A stretch of DNA of 64,000 bases from Hymenobacter nivis (GTDB taxonomy: Bacteria; Bacteroidota; Bacteroidia; Cytophagales; Hymenobacteraceae): the NCBI RefSeq assembly GCF_006439025.1, contig NZ_RCYZ01000002.1, positions 248,753-312,752 of the forward strand. The letters run 5' to 3'. The position numbers and the translations under genes were made by a program. The notes beneath the pieces are model-generated. The model had not been told where the DNA came from. It did not search any database and worked only from the letters and a program-made list of their open reading frames with translations. Positions within the stretch are counted from its first letter, which is position 1. The number at the start of each line of letters is the position of its first letter. Below are positions 35,095-43,200 of this stretch, in pieces.

Positions 35095-36131
35095 GCCACG
35101 CGCGCGTCAAGCCAGCGGGCCCCCGCATCGGCCAGCACCAGCGAAAACAGGCGGGCGGCCCCTACCAGCAGCACACCGCCCACCAGCACGGGGTAGTCGC
35201 GGGTGGTGGCGGCATCGGCCAGCAAGTGGCCCATGCCGGGCAGCGAAAACACTATCTCCACCACCACCGCGCCCGCTACCAGGGCGGGCAGCAGGTCGGC
35301 CACCAGCGGCAGCAGCGGCACCAGGGCGTTGCGCAGCGCGTGGCGCTGCAGTACCTGCTTGGTGGCTAAGCCTTTGGCCCGCGCCGTAGTGGCGTAGCCT
35401 GCGCCTAGCTCCTGCGCCAGGGCCGCCGTCAGCTGCAGGGCGAGTTCGGGCAGGGCGCTCAGCACCAGGCAGGCCAGCGGCAATACCAGGTAGGGCACCA
35501 GTGCAAAAAAGCCTTCGCCCTCCGCCGCTTGCGCGTAGGTGGGCAGCCAGTCCAGGGCATCGGGGTTGGCGAGGGCCAGCAGTAAGCCGGTGGCCAGCAC
35601 AAACAGGGGCAGGGCCTGCAAGCCCGCCAGGAGCACCAGTGCCGGCCGCCGCCACCACGGCCGGCGGGCCAGGGCCAAGGCCAGGGCCAAGGCCAACCCC
35701 AGCGCCAGGGCCGCCGCCGCGCCGGTGAGGGGCAGGGTGCAAGCCAGCGCCGCACCCAGCCGCACGCGCACGGGCTGGCCGTCGCGGAACGAAGTGCCCC
35801 AGTCGCCCCGGAGCAGGGCCCCCAGCCAGCGGTGGTACTGGTTGCGGCGGCCGTTCCACTGCCAGGGGACGGGGTCCCCGCCGGGCATGGGGGCCCGGCG
35901 CGAAAAATAAAACAGCGGCTCGGCTACCCCCAGCCGCTGGCGGGCTGCCTGGCGGGCCAGGTCGCGCGCCTGGGCATTGGCCAGCGCGCCATTGCCCAGC
36001 TCGGTGGCATTGGCCAAGCCCAGGTTTTCATCGGAGAGTGGGGCCCAGCGGCTCAGCAAAAACACGAGTGAAGCCAACGCCCACGCGGCCAGTACGGCTT
36101 GGCCCGCTCGTTGGAAAAAAGCCAGCCCCAC
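35091..36131 (-). CDS. Oligopeptide-type ABC transporter permease (DppB/OppB-like)
   Basis: 346 residues from a GTG at 36131, two bases after the binding-protein stop; the longer frame from 36206 would overlap that gene. The DppB pattern includes LARQAARQRLGVAEPLFYFSR, LLRGDWGTSFRDGQPV, and the EAA loop LGAGYATTARAKGLATKQVLQRHALRNALVPLLP. VEIVFSLPGMGHLLADAATTRDYPVLVGGVLLVG is the C-terminal block. It pairs with the DppC-like protein. No ATPase gene (dppD/dppF) occurs in the window. Confidence 0.92.
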   Translation of the reverse strand: MGLAFFQRAGQAVLAAWALASLVFLLSRWAPLSDENLGLANATELGNGALANAQARDLARQAARQRLGVAEPLFYFSRRAPMPGGDPVPWQWNGRRNQYHRWLGALLRGDWGTSFRDGQPVRVRLGAALACTLPLTGAAAALALGLALALALALARRPWWRRPALVLLAGLQALPLFVLATGLLLALANPDALDWLPTYAQAAEGEGFFALVPYLVLPLACLVLSALPELALQLTAALAQELGAGYATTARAKGLATKQVLQRHALRNALVPLLPLVADLLPALVAGAVVVEIVFSLPGMGHLLADAATTRDYPVLVGGVLLVGAARLFSLVLADAGARWLDARVA

Positions 36132-36133
36132 GC

Positions 36134-37882
36134 CTACTGAAGTGTGGCCTGGGGCCCCCAGGTAATGGCCGCCGCCGCGTAGCCCGGCCGCATGCTGCTG
36201 GGGCAAAGGTTGCGCAGCCGGCGGTTGGCCACTATGCGGTTGTTCTCGAAAAAGAGCGGTACCATCGGCATTTCCTCGCGCATCAGCACTTGCAGCTTGC
36301 GCAGCAGCCGGCTCCGGACGGTGGGCGAGTACGCCAGCGCCACGGCCTCCACAAGGCGGTCGCTGGCCGGGGTGCCGAAGCCCGTCAGGTTTGCTTCGCC
36401 CACGCCTTGCGAGTGCAGTATTGAGGTGAAGTTGAAAATATAAGGGTTGCCTTGGACTGCTTTGATGTACAAGTCAAAATCGCCTTGCTGCAACGTAGCC
36501 TTAAGTGAGCTGGCCTCGGTAGGGCGCAGCTCAACGGCAATGCCAAGCTGCGCGGCAGCGGCCCGAAACTGCAGCCCAATCGTTTCAAACGCTGTTTCCT
36601 CTGCCCGGTAGCGCACTTGCAGGGCCAGCTGCTGCACGGTGCCGCTGGGGCCCTGGCGCGTCCAGCGAGCGGTGGGGGTGGCCGCTTTCTGCCGCCAGCC
36701 CGCTTGCTGTAGCAACGCCACGGCCCGGCCCGGGGCAAACGCGAGCGGGGGCAGGCTATCGGCGTAGTTGCAGCGCGTGTTGGGCGAGATAATGCCAACG
36801 GTGCGCTGCCCCAGGCCCTGCTGCGTAGCGGCCAACAAGGATGGCACATCGAAAAGTAAAGCCAGGGCCTGCCGCGTGCGGCGGTCGGCCAGGGCCGGCC
36901 GCCGGGTGTTAAAGCCGGCAGTTACCACGTTGTGCGACAGTGTGGTGTAGAAGGCCAGGGTCTGCCGGGCCTTATCCGATTGGCGCAACCGGTTGAATTC
37001 GCGGGCCGGCACGTCCGGGTACAGGTCCACGTCGCCCCGGCGCAGCGCCAGCACCGCGCTGGCTTCGTTGGGGATAATCAAAAAGTCGATTTGGGAAGGG
37101 CGCGCTTGCAGCACCGCGGGGAGCGGTTTCAAAGAGTCGGCCCACCACTGCGGCTTGCGCTGGAACCGCAGGTGGTGGTCCTTTTCCCAGCTCACCAAGC
37201 GGTAGGGACCGCAGCCGGGCAGGCGCTCAGGGCGCCGGCCCGGGGCAGCGGCGGCGTATCGCCGGGCCAGCGCCGCCAGCACCGTGTCCGGGGCCGCACT
37301 GGCGGAGCGGCCAATCAGGTCGGCCAAGCGGTAGCGGCGCAACGTGCCACGCGCGTCCAGTGCGGCTTCGGGCAAAATGAAGAAGTCGCCGGAAGTGTGC
37401 GCAAAGTCCGACGCTTGCCCCTGGCACACCAGCGTAAATCGCCGGGCGTCGTTGGGGTCGGCCCGCAGCTCCCGGATAAAATTGTACTGGGTGCGGATGC
37501 TTTCGTTGGGCAAGCCCGGCGCCTGCATCAACTTGAGGGTGAAGGCAACGTCGGTGGCGAGCACTGGCTGGCCATTGTCCCAGGTTGCCGCTTTGCGCAG
37601 GCGGTAGGTAAGCAGCGTGAGCGAGTCGCCCACCAACCTGATGCGGGGCAAGGAGTCGGCTAGGCCAGGGCTATACGACGATTTTGCGTAGTCAACTTGC
37701 AATAAGCTTAGGTGAAGCAAATTCTCTGCTTCGGAGCTTGCCTTAGTCGGCTGCCTGAGCGGGTCAAGGGTTTCCGGGTCGGCATCCCACCGAATGCGCA
37801 CATTATCAGCCACATTTGCCCTATGGCCTGAGCAGGCCACCAGCAATCCTGCGCATAGGCCGGTGAGTAACGGTAGCTTCAT
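36134..37882 (-). CDS. Oligopeptide-type ABC transporter substrate-binding lipoprotein
   Basis: 582 residues. Lipobox LLVAC gives a lipidated Cys at about 17. The family-5 (DppA/OppA) features are VRIRWDADPETLDPLRQ, TYRLRKAATWDNGQPVLATDVAFTLKLM, GCGPYRLVSWEKDHHLRFQRKPQWW, NEASAVLALRRGDVDLYPDVPAREFN and FNTRRPALADRRTRQALALLFD. It captures a peptide or related solute in the periplasm and passes it to the two permeases that follow. It begins 10 nt after a terminator-like hairpin and 123 nt downstream of the repeat-peptide gene, both on the same strand. Ligand unknown. Confidence 0.93.
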   Translation of the reverse strand: MKLPLLTGLCAGLLVACSGHRANVADNVRIRWDADPETLDPLRQPTKASSEAENLLHLSLLQVDYAKSSYSPGLADSLPRIRLVGDSLTLLTYRLRKAATWDNGQPVLATDVAFTLKLMQAPGLPNESIRTQYNFIRELRADPNDARRFTLVCQGQASDFAHTSGDFFILPEAALDARGTLRRYRLADLIGRSASAAPDTVLAALARRYAAAAPGRRPERLPGCGPYRLVSWEKDHHLRFQRKPQWWADSLKPLPAVLQARPSQIDFLIIPNEASAVLALRRGDVDLYPDVPAREFNRLRQSDKARQTLAFYTTLSHNVVTAGFNTRRPALADRRTRQALALLFDVPSLLAATQQGLGQRTVGIISPNTRCNYADSLPPLAFAPGRAVALLQQAGWRQKAATPTARWTRQGPSGTVQQLALQVRYRAEETAFETIGLQFRAAAAQLGIAVELRPTEASSLKATLQQGDFDLYIKAVQGNPYIFNFTSILHSQGVGEANLTGFGTPASDRLVEAVALAYSPTVRSRLLRKLQVLMREEMPMVPLFFENNRIVANRRLRNLCPSSMRPGYAAAAITWGPQATLQ

Positions 37883-37891
37883 AAAATAATA

Positions 37892-37935
37892 GCGGGATAG
37901 AACGGGGCTAAGTTAGCCATCCTGTTCTATCCCGC
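37892..37935 (-). promoter_or_regulatory. Hairpin between the repeat-peptide gene and the importer
   Basis: A perfect 12-bp outer stem (37892-37903 with 37924-37935) encloses a smaller GGCTA/TAGCC stem. On the minus strand a TATTATTTT run and then the ATG of the binding protein follow. It may terminate the peptide transcript with partial read-through, or mask the importer's ribosome-binding site. Confidence 0.6.
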
Positions 37936-38004
37936 CACCTTAACCGGGCGAAGAAGTAGTGCTCTGCTTAGCAGTCCAGCTACTTAAAGCTTCTTGGTCA
38001 ATCT

Positions 38005-38256
38005 TTAGTTGTTTGGAGCAACAACACCGGTGCCCCAGCCGCCGCTGCCGCCTTTGTTGGCCACGATGCCGGTGCCCCAGCCGCCGCTGCCGCCTTTGCT
38101 GGCCACAACACCGGTGCCCCAGCCGCCGCTGCCGCCTTTGCTGGCCACGATGCCGGTGCCCCAGCCGCCGCTGCCACCATCAAGTGTAGCATTTTGAGCA
38201 GGTGCTCCGGTGATGCTGAAAAGTTGAAACACGGCGTAGGCGATAAGTTCAAACAT
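38005..38256 (-). CDS. Glycine/tryptophan repeat peptide precursor-like protein
   Basis: 83 residues from the ATG at 38256. Residues 2-20 (FELIAYAVFQLFSITGAPA) are hydrophobic, like a secretion leader without the usual basic start. From about 28 onward there are four tandem 14-residue units with the pattern GGSGGWGTG[I/V]VA[S/N]K; the last one ends VVAPNN. The units alternate I, V, I, V at the tenth position. Lysines at each unit end would allow cleavage into short identical peptides. No matching family is known to me. It is oriented like the oligopeptide importer downstream. AT-rich DNA lies upstream. Confidence 0.7.
   Translation of the reverse strand: MFELIAYAVFQLFSITGAPAQNATLDGGSGGWGTGIVASKGGSGGWGTGVVASKGGSGGWGTGIVANKGGSGGWGTGVVAPNN
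38027..38194 (-). repeat. Four tandem 42-bp coding repeats
   Basis: Units begin at 38027, 38069, 38111 and 38153 with CCGGTGCCCC. Units 1 and 3 share ACAACA before them and units 2 and 4 share CGATG, so the array looks like a duplicated 84-bp dimer. Each unit encodes one GGSGGWGTG repeat. Confidence 0.9.
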
Positions 38257-38622
38257 GGGAGCAGCCTTTATATTGTTATTGACGTTTTTGCAGTACAAAA
38301 TTGGCCTGCTGCTATCCCTCAATAAAGGACATTATTAGATCAATTATGACTATAATTATATCAATGGTAAATATGACTAATAATATAAATTTTTATGAAT
38401 CATCAGTAGAATCATTGTTTTTATTTGAAAATAACTATTACGTATTGCGATAAGCTGTTGAATTGTGACATTGCTTATATGAATGTTGCACTAAAATATT
38501 TTCATAAATAAAGAAACTGCGAGCAAGGACATTCCGCATAGTTTCATTATTCTCATAAGATAAGATTATTTGAAGACATTTGCTAGTGAGTGCTGGCTAG
38601 CATCCTAGACAAGTTGGTGTGT
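38257..38622. other. AT-rich divergent intergenic region
   Basis: 366 bp between the repeat-peptide gene (minus) and the 511-residue gene (plus). Very AT-rich. It holds TTGTGACATT at 38463-38472 and further GACATT words near 38327, 38527 and 38573. It probably contains both divergent promoters; no perfect TAnnTTTG seen. Confidence 0.6.
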
Positions 38623-40158
38623 ATGAAAGAATCGAGAAACTTAGCGCGCATAGTGACGTCTCGAAAACTGTCCTTATTGCCTCTGCTGGACTTCGATGCG
38701 GGAGAGAAGATGAAGGAAAACAAGCTGGTGACGGCCTTAGCTGAAGGCCACGAGTCGACACGGGCGCAGCTGGTGCGGACGATTTATGGCAAGGGGAGCG
38801 CCAGTACGGAAGCATCGTTTCGAAAATTGCATTCTAGGGTCACGGCCAAGCTGCTGAATCATCTGTATTTTTTAGATAATTCTGATCAAAGGCATTTGGT
38901 GTCAAGGCGTTATGAGCTTGAATGTTTGAGTTTGCTTCACAAGGCGGTTATTCTGTCCAATGAGAGCGAATACATTCTATCTACACGCCTGCTTAGCAAA
39001 TGCCTGGAACTGGCTCAACGCGATGGGTTCACTCGGTACGCGATTCACGCAGCAAGCCTGTTGCGGCTATTGTATGCCCAGCAGCAGAAGGGACCTGATT
39101 ACCGTGCGATATCGAAGACGCTGAGGGAATTGCAGGATATGCGTGCTTGCGAGGAAGAAGCCGATGACATCTACAGCAACGTTCAATTAGCGATGGCGGG
39201 AACGGTAAAAATGCGCCGCGTTTTGCTGCCCATGATTCCGGAGTACGTGGCCAAGCTGGAAGTGCTGCACCGGAAAGCTAAATCATTCAATACCAACAAC
39301 TACTTGTACCAAACGCGCCTGGCGCAGCAGGAGTTGACGGGCAACTACGCCGAGATTATCAACATCACGGCGGAAGCAGCAAAGCAACTCAAGGCGGGCA
39401 AGCTGAACCCGCGCCGGTTTGATGTGCGCTTCAACCACTTCATGAGCGTGTACGCGCACTTGTTGAGCCGCCAGGCGGAAAAGGGGCTGAAGCTGGCGGC
39501 GGCGTACGACAAGGATTTTCACCCGTCGTCGGGCAACTGGTTTTACTTCCAGGAGCACTACTTGCTGCTGGCGCTGCACGCCGGCGACTACGTGCAGGCG
39601 CGGCAAGTGCTGCAAACGGCCACCGGCAACGCCAGCTTCGGCAAGCAGCGGGCGGCAGCGCAGCAGCGCTGGGAGCTGTTCCGGGCCTACGTCGATTTTG
39701 TGCAGCCGCCCGCCCGGCCCACGCCGGTGCGGCGCCAGCAAATGGAGCAGTGGGCCCTCACCATTCCGGAGTACAGCCGCGACAAGCGGGGCCACAACGT
39801 GGCCATCCTGGTGATGCAGGTGCTGTACTTCCTGCGCCAGCGCGACCTCGACGCCGTGCTGCTGCGCGCCGACCGGCTGCGCAAGTACCAGCAGCGCCAC
39901 CTGCGCGAGGCGGCCAACCTGCGCACCCGGCTGTTTCTGCGGCTGTTGCTGCTGATTGTGGACCAGGAGTTTGACCCGGCGCGCAATGCCCGGCAGGCCG
40001 CCGTGCTGCTCAAGCAACTGGAGGCCGCGCCGCCGCCCGGTGAAGCTTTTGCTGAGGTCGAAATCATTCCCTACGAAACCCTGTGGCAACTGGCCTTGCA
40101 GGAGCTGCGGACGGGCCTCCCCATGCCCAGCGCCCCTGGCCTGGCCGATGCCAAGTAG
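38623..40158 (+). CDS. Large helical (TPR-like) protein, divergent from the repeat peptide
   Basis: 511 residues from the ATG at 38623; GTG at 38590 is an alternative. No signal peptide or membrane segment. The N-terminal 90 residues (NLARIVTSRKLSLLPLLDFDAGEKMKENKLVTALAEGH, then LVRTIYGKGSASTEASFRKLHSRVTAKLLNHLYFLD) resemble the start of a family of Bacteroidota cytoplasmic proteins. The rest is almost entirely amphipathic helix pairs, as in TPR-type solenoids (e.g. YELECLSLLHKAVILSNESEYILSTRLLSKCLELAQRDG). No catalytic motif or clear DNA-binding domain is seen. The first third is richer in AT than the last third. The stop TAG joins GGGCCC. Confidence 0.8.
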   Translation: MKESRNLARIVTSRKLSLLPLLDFDAGEKMKENKLVTALAEGHESTRAQLVRTIYGKGSASTEASFRKLHSRVTAKLLNHLYFLDNSDQRHLVSRRYELECLSLLHKAVILSNESEYILSTRLLSKCLELAQRDGFTRYAIHAASLLRLLYAQQQKGPDYRAISKTLRELQDMRACEEEADDIYSNVQLAMAGTVKMRRVLLPMIPEYVAKLEVLHRKAKSFNTNNYLYQTRLAQQELTGNYAEIINITAEAAKQLKAGKLNPRRFDVRFNHFMSVYAHLLSRQAEKGLKLAAAYDKDFHPSSGNWFYFQEHYLLLALHAGDYVQARQVLQTATGNASFGKQRAAAQQRWELFRAYVDFVQPPARPTPVRRQQMEQWALTIPEYSRDKRGHNVAILVMQVLYFLRQRDLDAVLLRADRLRKYQQRHLREAANLRTRLFLRLLLLIVDQEFDPARNARQAAVLLKQLEAAPPPGEAFAEVEIIPYETLWQLALQELRTGLPMPSAPGLADAK

Positions 40159-40203
40159 GGCCCCCAGGCGCTAGCTTGCCCGGGGCCCTACTTTGGGCGC
40201 CCC

Positions 40204-40241
40204 AAAAAAAGCGGGGCCCGGGGTGGGGCCCCGGGCCCCGC
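40204..40241 (-). terminator. Terminator of the S8 protease gene
   Basis: A perfect 13-bp stem (40211-40223 with 40229-40241) made of GGGGCCCGGGG-type sequence. On the minus strand it is followed by TTTTTTT. Confidence 0.85.
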
Positions 40242-40268
40242 GGGGCTGCTTGCGTAGGAAGCAAGTAC

Positions 40269-43200
40269 CTATTGCACCAATACGCGGCGGGCGGCGGCCA
40301 CCCCGTGCACGGGGCTGAACACGACGCTGTAGAGGCCCGGGGCCAGGGCGGTGGTCAGCAGCTGCTCGGTAGCGGCGGCGGCGGCCGTGAGTTGGGTGTG
40401 CCACACGGTGCGGCCCAGGTCGTCAATCAAGCGGAGCTGGCCGCCGCCGCTTTGGGCGGGCAGGCGCACGTGCAGGGCCGTGCCGGCCGCCGTGGGGTTG
40501 GGCCAGGCCTCGAGGCCGGCAGCGGCGGCGGCGCTGGTGAGGGCCAGCAGCTGGCTGCCCACGTTCACGTTGTCCACATACAAGTAGTTGCCGTAGCCGT
40601 TGTAGCCCACGAAGCGCAGCAGCACGCTTTTGCCGGCGTAGGGCGTTAGGTCGACCAGCTCTTGCCGCCACTGGCTGGCGGCCGAGGGCACGAAGTAGGC
40701 GTTTTGGGGCGTGGCGGTGCCCAGCGTGCCGGTGGCGCCCTTGGCGTAGGGCCGGCCGAGCACGGCCAGGGTGCAGGCATCCAGCACCTGCACCACCAGC
40801 GAGTCGGGGGCGCTGGCGGCGTTGGTGATGGGCGCGTAGGCCAGGTCGAAGCGCAGCGTGGGCTGGGCGGCGCTCAGGTTGAGGGGCGGGGTCTGGAGCA
40901 CGTCACGCTGGCCCACGGCGGCATCAGGCGCAAACGGGGCCCGGGCGGCGCGGGTGCTGGTGCCAGCGCGGCCGATGATGCCGTCGGCCAATACCCAGGT
41001 AAAGAGGCCGTCGGGGTTTTCAATAATCCAGCCCGCGGGCAAGGTTGTCGAGGTGTCGAAGGTTTCGGCAAAGGGCAGGGTGCGCCCGGCCGTCACCTCA
41101 ATGCTGACGGTGGAAGTGGTGCTGCCGAAGCCGTTGGAAACGGTGAGCGTGGCCACGTAGGTACCCGCCGCGGCGTACGAAACCGTGGCGCTGGCGGTAC
41201 TAGCCGCGGCCGGCGAGCCCCCCGGAAACGACCACGCGTAGGTGCCCGGACAGAAGGCCGTCTGGCTGGTGAAGCTCACCGTGCCGCCGGGGCAGATGCG
41301 CGTGCGGTTGGCCACGGCTGTGGCCTGCGGGGCCCTACCGTACACCACCACGTAGCCAGTGTCGACGCGGGTGGCGGTGCCGTTGGCGTTGGTGGCGGCC
41401 AGCGTCACGGCGAAGCGGCCAGGGGTGTTGTAGGTCACCGTGGGGTTGCGGTCGGTGGAGGTGGCGGGGGTGCCGCCGGCAAACGTCCAGGCCCAGCTGG
41501 TGGGCTTGAACAGCGACGAATCGCGGAAGGCCACCACCAGGCCCGGGCAGCCCGCCAGGGGCTGGGTAGAGGTGTAGAGCGGCACCGGCGCGGGGGCTGC
41601 CGACGTCAGGGCAATGTCGTCGAAGGCCATGCCGCGGCGGCTGCTGGCCGCGGACGCCGTGGCGGGCCCCGTGCCGTACTGCTGGAACTTTACCCGCACG
41701 TCGGTGCCCAGCGTCAGGTTGTTGGTTGCCGCAAACTGGGTCAGGTTCACGCTCTGGGTTTGGTAGGTAGTGGTCGAGCTCGCGCCCGTCAGGCTCACGA
41801 CCCGGTACCAAGTATTGCCGCCGTCCACGCTCAGGGCTACGCCATCGCCGTTGCTCGAGCCTGTGAACTGGGTGGGCAGGGCGTTATCGGTTTCGGCCGC
41901 AAACTTGCGCTGGCGGAAGGTGAGGAGCAGGTCCTGGCCAGGCGTGTTTTTGGCGTACCACACGGCCTCGTTCAGGCCCGCAAAGGCTGCATTGGCGGCA
42001 AAGGCGGCGTCCATTACTAGGTAGGACGTGCCCGAGGCCGCGCCGGTGCCGGTGGCCACCTGCACGCGGCCGGTTTTGGTACTGTTCACGGTCCAGCTCA
42101 CGGGCAGGGCTTGCTTTTCCAGGTCTTCCACGGCCGGCGGCGTAACGGCCACGGGGCCCCCGTAAATGGCCGTGAAGGCGTCAATCAGCCCGGCCCCGGT
42201 GAGGACACTAAAGCCCGTTTGGCCCCCCACGGGCCGGGCGGTGCTGGCCAAGCGGGCATTTAACTGGGCCGGTGTGAGGGCCGGCTCCGACTGCAGCAGC
42301 AGCGCCGCCACGGCTGCCGCCGCAGGCGCCGCCGCCGAGGTGCCGAAGAAGTTGGGCAAGCCGTCGCCCTCGGCATCGTCGCCAAAAAACGTGGTGTTGC
42401 CGCCGTCCACCGAGGCAAAGTCGGGCTTGGGGCGCGTCACAGGGGCCCCCAGGGCCGTACCGTCGGGGTTGAACAGGATGGTGGGGCTGCCTTTGGAAGT
42501 GTACGACTCGGGCGTTTTGGGGTCGAAATACGCCACGGCGGCTACCGCGGAGGCCGCCGCCGCCGCCGCGTGCCCCACCACGGTGCCGCTGTTGGTGAGC
42601 CACTCGGTGGGCTGGCCCGCGGCCAGGGCAATGTACTTGATGCGGGTGGGGTTGGCGGTGCCGGTGCGGCGCACAATCACCAGGTCAAACAAGGTGGTGT
42701 GGGTCTGCGAAGTGTCGTTGGTAAAGCCCGTGATTTCGAAGGGCACCTGGCTGCGCAGGTTGCTGGAGTTTGACACATCCACGGTGTCGCCGCGCGAGGA
42801 GAGGATGTAGGCGTCGAGGTCGGTTTTCACGCCCGCCGTGGTGTAAAACGGGTCGCTCCACTGCAAGGCCACCGTCATGTCGGCCCCGCTGGGCACCGAA
42901 AAGCGCTGGGCCACGTCGGTGCCGCCGGCGGTGTTGAAGTTGAGCCGGGCCAGGTTGCGGGCCCCCGCCACGAAGGCCGGGGCAGCGTTTTCGTAGCTCT
43001 GGTCGCCGTTGTTGCCGGCCGACGAGAAGTAGGTGGCCCCGCGCTGGCTCACCACCTGCGTCACGGCCTGGGCCACTACGCCGTCCTGGAAGTAGGGCTC
43101 GGCGAAGTAGGCAATGTCGTCCACGATTACCTTGCAATTGCCCTTGGCCGGGTCGGCCAGGTCGAGGATGTGCTGGGCAAAATCGGCCTCCGAATTATAA

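Noticed and set aside
38027..38194. CRISPR-like repeat array
   Set aside because: The 42-bp units are contiguous without unique spacers and stay in one reading frame, so this is a coding tandem repeat.
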